Positions 1 through 8,412 of a DNA stretch of 24,409 nucleotides are shown here, piece by piece. The notes below the pieces were generated by a model, which had not been told where the DNA came from, ran no database searches, and was given only the letters and a program-made list of their open reading frames with translations. Both the position numbers and the translations under genes were made by a program. Position 1 is the stretch's first letter, and the number at the start of each line of letters is the position of its first letter. The stretch comes from Citricoccus sp. WCRC_4 (GTDB taxonomy: Bacteria > Actinomycetota > Actinomycetes > Actinomycetales > Micrococcaceae): the NCBI GenBank assembly GCA_026645375.1, contig JAPFFX010000182.1:1-24409 (forward strand), given 5' to 3'.

Positions 1-381
1 GAGATCGGCGTCCGCGAGGTCTACGACCGCGCCCACCTGCGCAGGCTGCTCGAGGTCGTCCAGGAGCCCACCGGCGTCGAGGAGAAGCAGTGGTCCCGCC
101 GCATGAAGGCCAACCAGGAGAAGGTGGCCTCCGGCCTGCTCGAGCAGATCGCCGAGGTGGTCCGCGACCTGGGCCGCCGCCGCGACACCAAGGGCCTGTC
201 CATGGCCGAGAAGGACATGTTCCGCAACGCCCAGGCCCCGCTCGTGGCCGAGGTGGCCCTGGCCCTGGAGATCACCGAGGATGAGGCCACCGAGGTCCTG
301 GAGGCCGTGGCCAACGGCGCCTCCCTGGACGAGCTCGGTTTCGCCGAGACCACCGCGGACGCGGAGCCTGCCCTGGCCTGA
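1..381 (+). CDS. carD: CarD family transcriptional regulator, C-terminal part (5' end outside window)
   Basis: The frame is open from base 1, so the N-terminal RNA polymerase-interacting (RID/Tudor-like) domain lies outside the window. The visible 126 residues match the helical DNA-binding half of the actinobacterial CarD/CdnL family: the WSRRMKAN block carrying the conserved Trp that wedges into the -10 upstream edge, then VVRDL, KGLSMAEKDM and VAEVALAL. CarD binds the RNA polymerase beta subunit and stabilises open promoter complexes, typically at rRNA and housekeeping promoters. The C-terminal tail (about the last 15 residues) is Ala/Glu/Asp-rich and ends at a TGA. The gene converges with the cre operon across a shared hairpin. 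Family assignment is by recognised motifs; the role is from the family. Confidence 0.9.
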   Translation, partial: EIGVREVYDRAHLRRLLEVVQEPTGVEEKQWSRRMKANQEKVASGLLEQIAEVVRDLGRRRDTKGLSMAEKDMFRNAQAPLVAEVALALEITEDEATEVLEAVANGASLDELGFAETTADAEPALA

Positions 382-414
382 GCCCCGCCTCGCTGCCTCC
401 CCGCGGCAGCACGG

Positions 415-455
415 CGAGAAGCCCCGTTCCCCGTCAGGGGATCCGGGGCTTCTCG
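415..455. terminator. Bidirectional hairpin terminator between carD and the cre operon
   Basis: A perfect 12-bp inverted repeat (415-426 pairs with 444-455, CGAGAAGCCCCG/CGGGGCTTCTCG) encloses a second small stem, CCCC/GGGG at 429-432 and 437-440. It lies 34 bp after the carD stop and 28 bp beyond the minus-strand aldehyde dehydrogenase stop, so it can serve both converging transcripts. There is no strong U-run, which is usual for high-GC actinobacteria. Confidence 0.8.
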
Positions 456-483
456 CGTTCTCGGGTGACCGTCGGCTGCCTGT

Positions 484-2043
484 TCAGCGGGTCCGGCGGT
501 GGATGGACTTGTAGCTCAGGTAGGCGCTGAGCCCCTCGAGCCCGTACTCCACGCCCATGCCGGAATCGTGCCGGCCGCCGAACGGTGCGGAGTGGTTGGA
601 CCCGAAGAAGTTGATCCCCACGGACCCGGAGTCCACCCGGCGGGCCACCTCCAGGGCCCGCTCCTCGTCGGCGCCGAACACGATCCCGCCCAGGCCGAAC
701 TCGGTGTTGTTGGCCAGCTCGACGGCCTCGTCGGCGGACCAGTCACCGGAACCGCCAGCGTCGTCATACCTCAGCACCGAGATCACCGGACCGAAGATCT
801 CCTCCCGCGAGATCCGCATGTCCGCGGTGACGTCCGCGAACACGGTGGGCTGGATGAACACGCCGTCCTCCAGCCCGGCCCCGAGCGACCCGCCCGGCAC
901 CGCGGCACCGCCGGCCACCGCGCGGGCCCCCTCGGCGTGGGCGGAATCCACGTACTCCATGACCGTCTCGTACTGAGACCGGGTGGCCACCGGCCCGAAC
1001 ACGGTGGCCTCGTCCAGGGGGTCTCCCTGACGGCCGGCCGCGATCGTCTCGCCGACCATCCGCACGACCTCCTCGTACCGGGAGGCCGGGGCGATGATGC
1101 GGGTGGAGATGTAGCAGGTCTGGCCGGTGTTGCGCATGCAGGAGCGCACCAGCACGGAGGACATGGCGTCCAGGTCGGCGTCCGGCAGCACGATCGCCGA
1201 GGACTTTCCGCCCAGTTCCAGGGTCACCGGGCGGAGCAGCTCGCCGCACGCCGCCGCGATCTTGCGGCCCACCGGGGTGGACCCGGTGAACGCGACCTTG
1301 TCCACGCCCGGGTGGCGCACCAGCGCGTCCCCGAACCGTCCCGGACCGGTCAGCAGGTTCACGACGCCGGCCGGCACCCCCGCGGCCTGCACCGCGTCGA
1401 TGACGAACCGCAGGGACAGCGGCGTGGGGGAGGCCGGCTTGATGACCACGGTGCAGCCGGCCAGCAGGGCCGGGGCCAGCTTGATGACCACCAGGTTGAT
1501 CGGGAAGTTCCACGGGGCGATCAGCGCGCACACCCCGACCGGGTCCTTGTCCACCACCGACTCGGCGCCGCCGGCGGGGAAGGGCCGGACGTCGTCGTGG
1601 TCCAGCCAGTCCGCGAGGGTGGCGAAGTAACGGAAGATGCCCGCCGCGTTGGCCGCGGCGCCGCGGGTCTCGGAGATCGGCGAGCCGTTCTCCCGGGTGT
1701 TGGTCAGGGCCAGCGGCTCGGCGCGGGCCTCGATCTCCTCCGCGATCCGCACCAGGTACCGCGCGCGCTCGGCGGCGCTCAACGCCCCCCACCCGGACAG
1801 CGCTGCCCGGGCGGACCCGACGGCGGTGTCCAGCTCCCCACCGGTGGCCGCCGGCACCGAGCCCCAGACCTCGCCGGTCGCCGGGTCGGTGACCGGGCTG
1901 CCCTCCGGGTCGGCGGCGGGCACGTAGGCGCCGTTGATGAAGAAGTCGTCCACGTGCGTGTACGGCAGCTCCAGGGCGGCGCGGCGGGCCTTGGCATCGG
2001 TGGCGGCGTGGGCGTCCGCGGAGACGCCGGCAGTCGTGCTCAT
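484..2043 (-). CDS. creC: NAD(P)-dependent aldehyde dehydrogenase, CreC-like (4-hydroxybenzaldehyde oxidation)
   Basis: A 519-residue aldehyde dehydrogenase of the usual family length. Visible signatures are the oxyanion-hole PWNFP block (Asn179), the cofactor-contacting IKPAS (Lys202), the FTGSTPVG Rossmann loop (252-259), the general-base Glu276 in LELGGK and the nucleophile Cys310 in GQTC. It oxidises an aldehyde to the acid with NAD(P)+. As the last gene of a cre-type operon it most likely converts 4-hydroxybenzaldehyde to 4-hydroxybenzoate. The ATG overlaps the stop of the preceding HD phosphohydrolase by 4 bp (ATGA), with a GGAGG about 7 bases upstream, so translation is probably coupled. 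In-frame extension further upstream is open but lies inside creD and is not needed. The family is certain; the substrate is inferred from context. Confidence 0.88.
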   Translation of the reverse strand: MSTTAGVSADAHAATDAKARRAALELPYTHVDDFFINGAYVPAADPEGSPVTDPATGEVWGSVPAATGGELDTAVGSARAALSGWGALSAAERARYLVRIAEEIEARAEPLALTNTRENGSPISETRGAAANAAGIFRYFATLADWLDHDDVRPFPAGGAESVVDKDPVGVCALIAPWNFPINLVVIKLAPALLAGCTVVIKPASPTPLSLRFVIDAVQAAGVPAGVVNLLTGPGRFGDALVRHPGVDKVAFTGSTPVGRKIAAACGELLRPVTLELGGKSSAIVLPDADLDAMSSVLVRSCMRNTGQTCYISTRIIAPASRYEEVVRMVGETIAAGRQGDPLDEATVFGPVATRSQYETVMEYVDSAHAEGARAVAGGAAVPGGSLGAGLEDGVFIQPTVFADVTADMRISREEIFGPVISVLRYDDAGGSGDWSADEAVELANNTEFGLGGIVFGADEERALEVARRVDSGSVGINFFGSNHSAPFGGRHDSGMGVEYGLEGLSAYLSYKSIHRRTR

Positions 2044-2813
2044 CGCAGTACCTCCGTGCGCAGCAGGCCGCGGGTGCGGGCCAGGTCGGTGCTGGCCATC
2101 TGCACGGCCGCCCCCGTGATCAGCTCGGGCAGGATCTCCCGGTCGAGCCGGTCGGTGTAGGCGGCCGGGTTCATCCCGAACCACGAGGAGGACACGCACA
2201 CCCCGGTGATGTCGAAGCGCCACAGCCGGTCGGCGTCGCGCACCAGCGCGTCCTCGAGGGAGAAGGCGACCTGGCGGGTGTCGTGGCCGTCGATGATCTC
2301 GCAGACCCGCTCCACGAACTCCTCGTCATAGCCGAGCTCGGGCAGGACGCGGCGGGCCACGTCACAGCCCCTGGCCTCGTGCTCGTAGCGGATGGCGGCC
2401 TTGCGCCAGTCCCCCTGGAAGCCCTCGGAGATGATCCGGGACTCGTCCACGTGGGCCCAGCCGGTGTCGTGCAGGATGATCGTCGCCAGCACGAGCTCGC
2501 GGTCGGCCTGCGGGTAGGCGTCGCACAGCCGCTGGGCGTAGGCGGTGGAGGTCGGCAGGTGGATGTCGTTGGACCGGGTCCGGGACTCCGGCTCGATCGC
2601 CGCCCACAGCGCCTCCAGGCCCAGGGCCGGGGAGGTGGAGATGGGGGCCGTGTCCACCGGGCCGGTGGCGGGGATGGGGCGCTCGGGGTAGGCCTCGGTG
2701 AAGGCCACGGCGCGTGGGTCCCGGGCGTGCTGGCCGGGATCGGCCTTCTCCCAGGAGGGGTGGTCCCGCCGGGGCTGGCGGGCCTGTGCGGTCTGCTGGT
2801 CGGTGGGGTTCAT
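2040..2813 (-). CDS. creD: HD-domain phosphohydrolase, CreD-like (aryl phosphate removal)
   Basis: A 257-residue HD superfamily protein. The metal-binding set is visible in order: His85 (NDIHLP), the His115-Asp116 doublet (LHDTG), His145 (YEHEA), His177 (DGHDT) and Asp193/Asp195 (VRDADR). Such proteins hydrolyse phosphate esters with divalent metals. In the cre pathway of Corynebacterium glutamicum an enzyme of this type removes the phosphate from the oxidised aryl phosphate, releasing the free phenol; the same job is inferred here. The first about 60 residues (rich in Gln, Arg, Pro) precede the fold. The start is set by AGGAGG about 7 bases before the ATG and by 4-bp ATGA overlaps at both ends (creE stop/creD start; creD stop/creC start), which indicate tight coupling within the operon. 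Confidence 0.82.
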   Translation of the reverse strand: MNPTDQQTAQARQPRRDHPSWEKADPGQHARDPRAVAFTEAYPERPIPATGPVDTAPISTSPALGLEALWAAIEPESRTRSNDIHLPTSTAYAQRLCDAYPQADRELVLATIILHDTGWAHVDESRIISEGFQGDWRKAAIRYEHEARGCDVARRVLPELGYDEEFVERVCEIIDGHDTRQVAFSLEDALVRDADRLWRFDITGVCVSSSWFGMNPAAYTDRLDREILPELITGAAVQMASTDLARTRGLLRTEVLR

Positions 2814-4141
2814 GCGGAGACCTCCTGGACGTGCCGGTCCACCACGAGGGACTTGAGCGGGGCGGCGGGGTCCGCGGCGGCCTCGGCGGGGATGTTCTGT
2901 CCCTTGCCGAGGGCGTTGCGGACGGCCATGAAGTCCAGCGGGGCGTTGACGCAGTCCGCGGCGATGACCTGGCCCTCGCGGTAGTACAGCACCGAGAACT
3001 TGCCCTTGGCGTCGTCCCGCCGCACCACGGTGGAGTCGTAGCCGAGGGTGAGCCCGGCGATCTGCAGCTTCAGGTCGGCCTGGTTGGACCAGAACCACGG
3101 GATGCCCGCGTACTCCTCCTGGCGGCCGGTGAGGGAGTAGGCGGCGATCTTGGCGTGCTCGATCGCGTTGTTCACGCTCTCCAGCCGGATCCGCTCGCCC
3201 TCCGGGGCGCCGGGCAGCGGGTTCGGCATGTTGGCCACGTCCCCGACGGCCACGGTGGTCCCGTCCGAGGCGACCGCGTGGCGGTCCACCACGATCCCGT
3301 TGTCCACCGCCAGGCCCATCTGCTCGGCCAGCTCGGTGTTCGGGACGACGCCGATGCCCACGAGCACCAGCTGGGCGTCCACCACGGTGCCGTCCTCCAG
3401 CTCGACGCCGGCGACCTTCCCGGCGCGCTCGCCGGTGCCCTCCACGAAGCGCTTCATGCGGGCGCCCAGCCGGATGTCGATCCCGCGGCCCCGGTGGGCC
3501 TGCAGGAAGTACTCGGAGGTGTCCTCGCCCACGGCCCGGCCGACCAGGCGGGGGCCGTACTCCATCACGGCCACGTTCTTGCCCATGCCGTGCAGGGAGC
3601 AGGCCGCCTCCAGGCCGATGAACCCGCCACCGACCACCACGGCGTCCTGGACGTCGCCCAGGCGGGCCTTGAGGTCCAGGGCGTCGTCCGCGCTGCGCAG
3701 GTAGACCACGCCGTCCAGCTCCGCGCCCTCGATCTGAAGGCGCCGGGCCCGGGCGCCGACGGCCAGGGCGAGGCGGCGGAACGGGTAGCGGGTGCCGTCG
3801 GTGGCGATGGCCACGCCGGAGCCGTCCGGGCTGCCGTCGGCGTCCCCGCCGGGGGCGTTCTTCTCGATCCGCTCGATCCGGGCGCCCTTGACGAGCTCGA
3901 TGTCGTGCTCGTCCCAGTACTCCTGGGACCGGAAGATCAGGTTCTCCTTGTCCACCTTGTCCTGCAGGAACTCCTTGGACAGGGCGGGGCGCTGGTAGGG
4001 GCGGTGGTCCTCCTCGCCCAGCAGGGTGATGTGCTCGTCGAAGCCGGTGCCGCGCAGGGAGACGGCCAGTTGGACGCCGGCCTGGCTGGCGCCGATGATC
4101 AGCAGGCCCGTCTCGGCCCGCTCGGTGGTGGGGGTGCTCAT
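2810..4141 (-). CDS. creE: FAD/NAD(P)-dependent ferredoxin reductase, CreE-like
   Basis: A 443-residue flavoprotein of the putidaredoxin/rhodocoxin reductase type. Two dinucleotide-binding folds are visible: the N-terminal FAD motif LLIIGASQAG (13-22) and the central NAD(P)H motif VVVGGGFIGLEAA (168-180). The FAD ribityl-contact segments VGIGVVPNT and VAVGDVAN follow, then a C-terminal reductase dimer-like domain. It passes electrons from NAD(P)H to the adjacent [2Fe-2S] ferredoxin and on to the P450 encoded at the operon start. A spacer of 44 bases separates it from the ferredoxin stop, with AGGAG before the ATG. Its stop overlaps the start of creD. The residues are consistent with full activity. 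Assignment to the cre chain rests on gene order. Confidence 0.88.
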   Translation of the reverse strand: MSTPTTERAETGLLIIGASQAGVQLAVSLRGTGFDEHITLLGEEDHRPYQRPALSKEFLQDKVDKENLIFRSQEYWDEHDIELVKGARIERIEKNAPGGDADGSPDGSGVAIATDGTRYPFRRLALAVGARARRLQIEGAELDGVVYLRSADDALDLKARLGDVQDAVVVGGGFIGLEAACSLHGMGKNVAVMEYGPRLVGRAVGEDTSEYFLQAHRGRGIDIRLGARMKRFVEGTGERAGKVAGVELEDGTVVDAQLVLVGIGVVPNTELAEQMGLAVDNGIVVDRHAVASDGTTVAVGDVANMPNPLPGAPEGERIRLESVNNAIEHAKIAAYSLTGRQEEYAGIPWFWSNQADLKLQIAGLTLGYDSTVVRRDDAKGKFSVLYYREGQVIAADCVNAPLDFMAVRNALGKGQNIPAEAAADPAAPLKSLVVDRHVQEVSA

Positions 4142-4185
4142 GGGAACTCCTGGATCGGGTCCCGGCGCGGGGCCGGAACGCTCGG

Positions 4186-4506
4186 TCAGACCTGGGTCTC
4201 GGGGGTGGTCACGTGCAGGTCCATGCCCTCGGTGACCTTGATCTGGCAGGACAGGCGGGAGTTGTCCCGGCGGTCCTCGGTGGTGCCGTAGAGCATCTCG
4301 TCCTCCATCTCGCTCATCTCGGGCAACTGGTCCACCTCGTCCTCCCGGACGAAGACGTGGCACGTCGCGCAGGACAGGGAGCCGCCGCACTCGGCGACGA
4401 TGCCCGGCACGCCGTTGCGCACGGCGGTCTCCATGACGGAGTCGCCCACGTTGGCGTTGATGTCGATGGTCGAGCCTGCGGCGTCGGTGTAGTGGATGGT
4501 CGGCAT
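4186..4506 (-). CDS. creF: [2Fe-2S] ferredoxin, putidaredoxin/adrenodoxin type, CreF-like
   Basis: A 106-residue ferredoxin with the ISC/adrenodoxin-type cysteine pattern: Cys40, Cys46, Cys49 (CGGSLSCATC, the C-x5-C-x2-C loop) and Cys87 (RLSCQI). The acidic helix between them (EDEVDQLPEMSEMEDEM) is the usual docking surface for reductase and P450. It shuttles single electrons from the reductase encoded just downstream to the P450. A perfect AGGAGG sits about 4 bases before the ATG and overlaps the TAG stop of the SDR gene 8 bases upstream. Confidence 0.9.
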   Translation of the reverse strand: MPTIHYTDAAGSTIDINANVGDSVMETAVRNGVPGIVAECGGSLSCATCHVFVREDEVDQLPEMSEMEDEMLYGTTEDRRDNSRLSCQIKVTEGMDLHVTTPETQV

Positions 4507-4514
4507 GATTCCTC

Positions 4515-5315
4515 CTAGATGAACTGGCGGCCGCCGTCGACGACCATGGTCTGGCCGGTGATGTACCCGGCCTCGGGTGAGGCCAGGAACAGGGCGGCGC
4601 CCACGATGTCCTCGGGCCGGGAGGCCCGCTTGATGGAACCGCGGTCCACCCCGTAGGTCTCGGCGTCCTCCATCAGCCCGTAGCTGGCCTCGGTCAGGGT
4701 GAAACCGGGGGCGATGGCGTTGACGGTGATCTCCCGGGCCCCGAGCTCCTTGGCGAGCACCCGGGTCAGGGCCACCACGCCGCCCTTGGAGGCCACGTAG
4801 TGGGCCCAGTGGGCGGAGCCGGAGTAGACGGTGGCGCTGGAGAGGTTCACCACGCGGGCGCCGGTGGACAGGTACGGGCTCACGGCCCGGGTCATCAGCC
4901 ACGGTCCCTTGAGGTTCACCCCCATCACCAGGTCCCACTCCGTGGGGTCGATCTCCTCGAAGGGCGAGCGGGTGACGGTCGCGTAGATGGCCGCGTTGTT
5001 GACCACGACGTCGATGCTCCCGTCCCCGAACTGCGCCACCTGCCGCGCCAGGGAGGTCACGGAGTCCAGGTCCGTGACGTCCACCTGGAAGGCGGCCGCC
5101 GTGGCCCCGGAGTCGTTCAGGGACTGCACGGTGGCGGTGGCGCCGTCGAGGTTGATGTCGGCGACGGCGACCCGGTCACCACGGGCGGCGAAGCCCTCGG
5201 CGAACGCCCGGCCCAGGCCCCCGGCGGCACCGGTGACGAGCACCGTGCGCCGCCGGCCGGCCGGCGTCGGGGCCTGCGGGGTCTCCGGCTGGGACTCGGG
5301 GCGGACCTCAGACAT
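4515..5315 (-). CDS. creG: SDR family alcohol dehydrogenase, CreG-like
   Basis: A 266-residue classical short-chain dehydrogenase. The cofactor motif TGAAGGLG (28-35) and Asp53 at the end of beta-2 (ADINLD) point to NAD+ preference. NNAA follows at 106-109, and the catalytic Ser160, Tyr173 and Lys177 (YVASK) are intact. The C-terminus has the family GYITGQTMVVDGG signature. In the cre pathway the analogous step is oxidation of 4-hydroxybenzyl alcohol to 4-hydroxybenzaldehyde, which the operon position supports but does not prove. The start at 5315 is chosen because it overlaps the end of creH by only 8 bases and has a GGGAGAG upstream; a longer in-frame reading (to 5378) would lie inside creH. 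The Pro/Glu-rich first 20 residues precede the fold. Confidence 0.85.
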   Translation of the reverse strand: MSEVRPESQPETPQAPTPAGRRRTVLVTGAAGGLGRAFAEGFAARGDRVAVADINLDGATATVQSLNDSGATAAAFQVDVTDLDSVTSLARQVAQFGDGSIDVVVNNAAIYATVTRSPFEEIDPTEWDLVMGVNLKGPWLMTRAVSPYLSTGARVVNLSSATVYSGSAHWAHYVASKGGVVALTRVLAKELGAREITVNAIAPGFTLTEASYGLMEDAETYGVDRGSIKRASRPEDIVGAALFLASPEAGYITGQTMVVDGGRQFI

Positions 5316-7233
5316 GAGCCGGCTCTCCCGCTGCCTCCGGCTCGGGGGTGCCGTGCGGGTGCTGGTGGCTGTGGGCACCGGGGCCGGCGACCTGCGGGGC
5401 CGCGTTGGGGCCGTCCAGGATGGTCACGGTGCCCTTGGTGCCGTCCACGCGCAGCCTCTGGCCGGTGACGATGGAGGTCGAGGCGCTGCCGGTGCCGGTG
5501 ACGGCGGGCAGGGCGTATTCGCGGCAGACGATCGCGGCGTGGCTCATCATCCCGCCGATGTCCGTGACGGTGGCCTTGATCTTGCCGAAGACCGGCCCCC
5601 AGGACGGGGCCGTGACCGGGGCGACCAGGATCTCGTCCTGCCGGATCTGGGCCAGGTCGTCGGAGTCCATGATCACGCGGGCCACCCCCTCGACCACGCC
5701 GGGGGAGGCGGCCATGCCCTTGAGCACGCCCTCGGTGCCCTCCTCCCCGGCGCCGAGCCAGGACTCGACCTGCTCGGTGGTGATGCCCCACAGCATGCGG
5801 GTGAACGGCTCGGTGATCGAGGCCGGCGGGGTGTTCAGGGCCGCGGCCGGACGGGCGGTCTTCAGGGCCGCGACCAGGGCGGTGCGCTCGGCGATGATCT
5901 CGGGCCAGTAGTCCGGACCGACCGGGCCGGAGGGAGCGCCGACGCCCCAGCCGGTGGCCAGGTCGAAGAGCACGTCCCGGACCTCGTTGCGGCGCAGGTA
6001 CAGCAGGTCGTCCTCGTGCTCCCAGAAGCCGTAGCCGTGCAGCGTGCGGGAGAGCTCGCGGACCTTGCGCCAGAACACGCCCATGGTCCAGTGCTCGATG
6101 TAGAAGTTGTGGTTCTCCACGTAGGGGTAGGCGGTCGCGGCCAGGGAGCGCTTGGCGTCGAAGGCGGCCAGCTGGTCGGGATCGAGCAGCTCGCGGTACT
6201 CCTCGACGATCCGGTCCTTCTCCGCGATGAGTTCGGCGGTGGGGCGCATGATGGTCTGGCCCTCGTCCAGGCGGCGGATGTAGTCCGCGATGTAGCCCAG
6301 CGGGATGTCCAGGTGCTCATTCCAGTACTTGTCATGCCCGTAGAAGCCGTTGCCCACGGTGAAGTTGAACCACGGGTCCTGGGCCTCGGCCCAGCGGTCC
6401 AGCCACCGCTGTCCGCCATCCGCGGCGCCGATGGCACCCAGGGTGGCCTCGACGTCGTCGGGGCGGGCGAAGTGGGACTGCAGGCCCAGCTCGACGGCCA
6501 GGGTGGCCAGCGCCTTGAGCTCGTCGTCCGGACGGAACAGCTCCATGTCCACGCCCTGGACCATGGTCGCGATGGACTGGTCCGGGATGTCCGGGAAGAC
6601 CTCCTTGCAGTAGTTGAAGAAGTCCAGGTAGGCGATGTAGCCCAGGTTCAGGAACTCGAAGTGGTACTGCCAGTTCTGGTAGGCCAGCTGGATCAGCCGG
6701 TCGTAGTTCTCCAGCAGCACCTCGGTGCCGTCCTTGGCCTTGCCGGAGGTGATGTCCTCCATGGAGACCATGTCCGGCAGGGGCTTGAACTCGAGGGTCT
6801 CCATCTCGTCGATGGTCCCGCGGACCTTGGTCTTCCACTGCTCCAGCAGGGTGTCCCAGTTCTGGAAGTAGTGGCCCACGCGGGCCTGGAACTCGGGCAC
6901 GCGCGCGGCGATCTCCTGCTCCGGGACCGGGATGGGGGACATGTACAGGTAGCCCAGGTGCACGCGGAACTCGATGCCGTTGGCGTTGGGGATCATCAGG
7001 TGCCGGGCGTTGTACTGGCCCAGGCACTTGACCGCGAACTCCCCGCCGATCGTCTCGAAGGGCTTGAACACGGTGGGCCAGTGCTGGGAGTCGCAGAACC
7101 AGAACTTGGCGTCGTCCTCGTCCTTCCGCTTCTCCTGGAAGGTCAGGTAATAGGGGTAGAGCTTCTCCCAGCCCTCGGCGCCGGCGGGAACCGGCAGCTC
7201 GGAGGGCTTCGGGAAGGACTTCTTGGCAGTCAT
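5308..7233 (-). CDS. creH: PEP-synthase-like phosphotransferase subunit with phosphohistidine domain, CreH-like (alkylphenol kinase)
   Basis: A 641-residue protein. Residues about 500-610 form a PEP-utilising-enzyme mobile (swivelling phosphohistidine) domain: ASPGVVEGVARV, then TDIGGMMSHAAIVCRE with the phospho-accepting His565, then LPAVTGTG. The first about 490 residues are Trp/Tyr-rich and probably form the phenol-binding part; I recognise no standard domain there. Size and split architecture resemble PpsA of the phenylphosphate synthase of Thauera and the CreH/CreI pair that phosphorylates p-cresol in Corynebacterium. It is inferred to pass phosphate from ATP (bound by the next subunit) through His565 to the phenolic OH. 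The tail carries a His cluster (HSHQHPHG, 621-628). ATG 7233 is preferred over an in-frame TTG 12 bases upstream because GGAGAG lies 5 bases before it. Which subunit is named H or I is by gene order. Confidence 0.82.
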   Translation of the reverse strand: MTAKKSFPKPSELPVPAGAEGWEKLYPYYLTFQEKRKDEDDAKFWFCDSQHWPTVFKPFETIGGEFAVKCLGQYNARHLMIPNANGIEFRVHLGYLYMSPIPVPEQEIAARVPEFQARVGHYFQNWDTLLEQWKTKVRGTIDEMETLEFKPLPDMVSMEDITSGKAKDGTEVLLENYDRLIQLAYQNWQYHFEFLNLGYIAYLDFFNYCKEVFPDIPDQSIATMVQGVDMELFRPDDELKALATLAVELGLQSHFARPDDVEATLGAIGAADGGQRWLDRWAEAQDPWFNFTVGNGFYGHDKYWNEHLDIPLGYIADYIRRLDEGQTIMRPTAELIAEKDRIVEEYRELLDPDQLAAFDAKRSLAATAYPYVENHNFYIEHWTMGVFWRKVRELSRTLHGYGFWEHEDDLLYLRRNEVRDVLFDLATGWGVGAPSGPVGPDYWPEIIAERTALVAALKTARPAAALNTPPASITEPFTRMLWGITTEQVESWLGAGEEGTEGVLKGMAASPGVVEGVARVIMDSDDLAQIRQDEILVAPVTAPSWGPVFGKIKATVTDIGGMMSHAAIVCREYALPAVTGTGSASTSIVTGQRLRVDGTKGTVTILDGPNAAPQVAGPGAHSHQHPHGTPEPEAAGEPAHV

Positions 7234-7291
7234 GGGTCTCTCCAACGTGGGATGCCCGGAAGGATCCGGGTCGGGTCGTCAGGTGGGTGGG

Positions 7292-8395
7292 TTACTTGCC
7301 GATGCCGGTGAGCGAGGAGGTGATCGAGCTCAGGTCGAAGCCACCGGGGGCCGCGGGCGTGGCCGGGGCCGGCTGGGCCGCGGCCTGGCCGGCGGTGCCC
7401 TTGCCGTTGGAGTGCACGGTCTCCGGGCGGGACTGCAGCAGCAGCAGGTTCTCCCCGTCCGGCAGGTCCGCGTCCAGGGCCCACTCGATGTCCTGCGGGC
7501 ACTTGTAGTGCTTCTCAGCGCGCTTGGCCATCTGGGCGACGGCGGTCAGCTCGGCGTCCGTGAGGCAGCGGATGTCCGCGCGCTCGGCGGGGACCTCTCG
7601 CTCCACCAGGGACTGGGAGCCCGGGTCCGGGACCAGTTCGGCGTGCTTGTCGCCCAGGTGCTCGGAGACGACCTGCAGGGTGATCTTGTCCATCAGGATG
7701 TTGTCCGGGGTGACCTGGCCGGAGACCACCATCTCGCCGACGCCCCAGGAGGCGTCGATGGTGAGCTTCGACCGGTCGCCGTTGGCGGGGTTCATGGTGA
7801 TGGCCACCCCGGCCACGCGGGCGTTGACCATCTTCTGCACCACCACGGCCATGGACAACCCCTCGTTGGGGATGTTGTTCTTCAGTCGGTAGACGATGGC
7901 GCGGGAGGTGTACAGCGAGGCCCAGCACTTGCGGATGTGCTCCGTGACGGCCTCCCGGCCCGTCAGCCACAGGTAGGTGTCCTGCTGGCCGGCGAAGGAG
8001 GCGTCCGGCAGGTCCTCGGCCGTGGCGGAGGACCGGACCGCGACCGGGACCTCACCGCCGCAGGCGTCCATCAGCGTGGCGTAGGCCTCGACGACGGCCT
8101 CGCGGGCGGCCTCGGGCACGGGGCGGTTGCACAGGTCCTCGCGGATGGCCGCCGAGACCCGGTCGACCTCGGCGATGTCCTCGGCGTCCAGGCCCTCCAG
8201 CAGGGTGTGGACGTGCTCGGCGATGCCGGCCTCGCGGACGAAGGCGTCGAACGAGGCCGTGGTGACCACGAACCCGGGAGGGACCGGCATGCCCGCCGCC
8301 GTCATGGAGACCAGCGAGGCACCCTTGCCGCCGAGGGTCTCGAGCGCGGGCTCGCGGCCGTCGTCGAAGGACTGGATGTAGGGGGTGAGCGTCAT
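7292..8395 (-). CDS. creI: ATP-binding PEP-synthase/PPDK N-domain-like subunit, CreI-like (alkylphenol kinase)
   Basis: A 367-residue protein that is essentially the free-standing nucleotide-binding domain of PEP synthase/pyruvate phosphate dikinase. Recognisable residues are Lys24 in LGGKGASL, Arg121 in VRSSATAEDLPDASFAGQ, Glu304 in DIEWALD, and Gln321/Arg323 in LLLQSRPET; these correspond to the ATP-contacting set of PPDK. It lacks the phosphohistidine and PEP domains, which are supplied by creH 58 bases downstream. After the fold there is a Gly/Ala/Pro linker (about 334-352) and a short FDLSSITSSL tail, possibly a docking element. Expected to bind ATP and phosphorylate His565 of CreH. It follows creJ after 17 bases, so it is part of the same transcript. 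Confidence 0.83.
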   Translation of the reverse strand: MTLTPYIQSFDDGREPALETLGGKGASLVSMTAAGMPVPPGFVVTTASFDAFVREAGIAEHVHTLLEGLDAEDIAEVDRVSAAIREDLCNRPVPEAAREAVVEAYATLMDACGGEVPVAVRSSATAEDLPDASFAGQQDTYLWLTGREAVTEHIRKCWASLYTSRAIVYRLKNNIPNEGLSMAVVVQKMVNARVAGVAITMNPANGDRSKLTIDASWGVGEMVVSGQVTPDNILMDKITLQVVSEHLGDKHAELVPDPGSQSLVEREVPAERADIRCLTDAELTAVAQMAKRAEKHYKCPQDIEWALDADLPDGENLLLLQSRPETVHSNGKGTAGQAAAQPAPATPAAPGGFDLSSITSSLTGIGK

Positions 8396-8412
8396 GATGG
8401 AGTCCTGGTCGG

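Noticed and set aside
499..2160. Long plus-strand open frame opposite the aldehyde dehydrogenase
   Set aside because: Antisense shadow; the minus strand carries an aldehyde dehydrogenase with all catalytic residues.
7234..7245. TTG start adding four residues to the phosphohistidine subunit (creH)
   Set aside because: It would cover the GGAGAG ribosome-binding site that fits the ATG at 7233.
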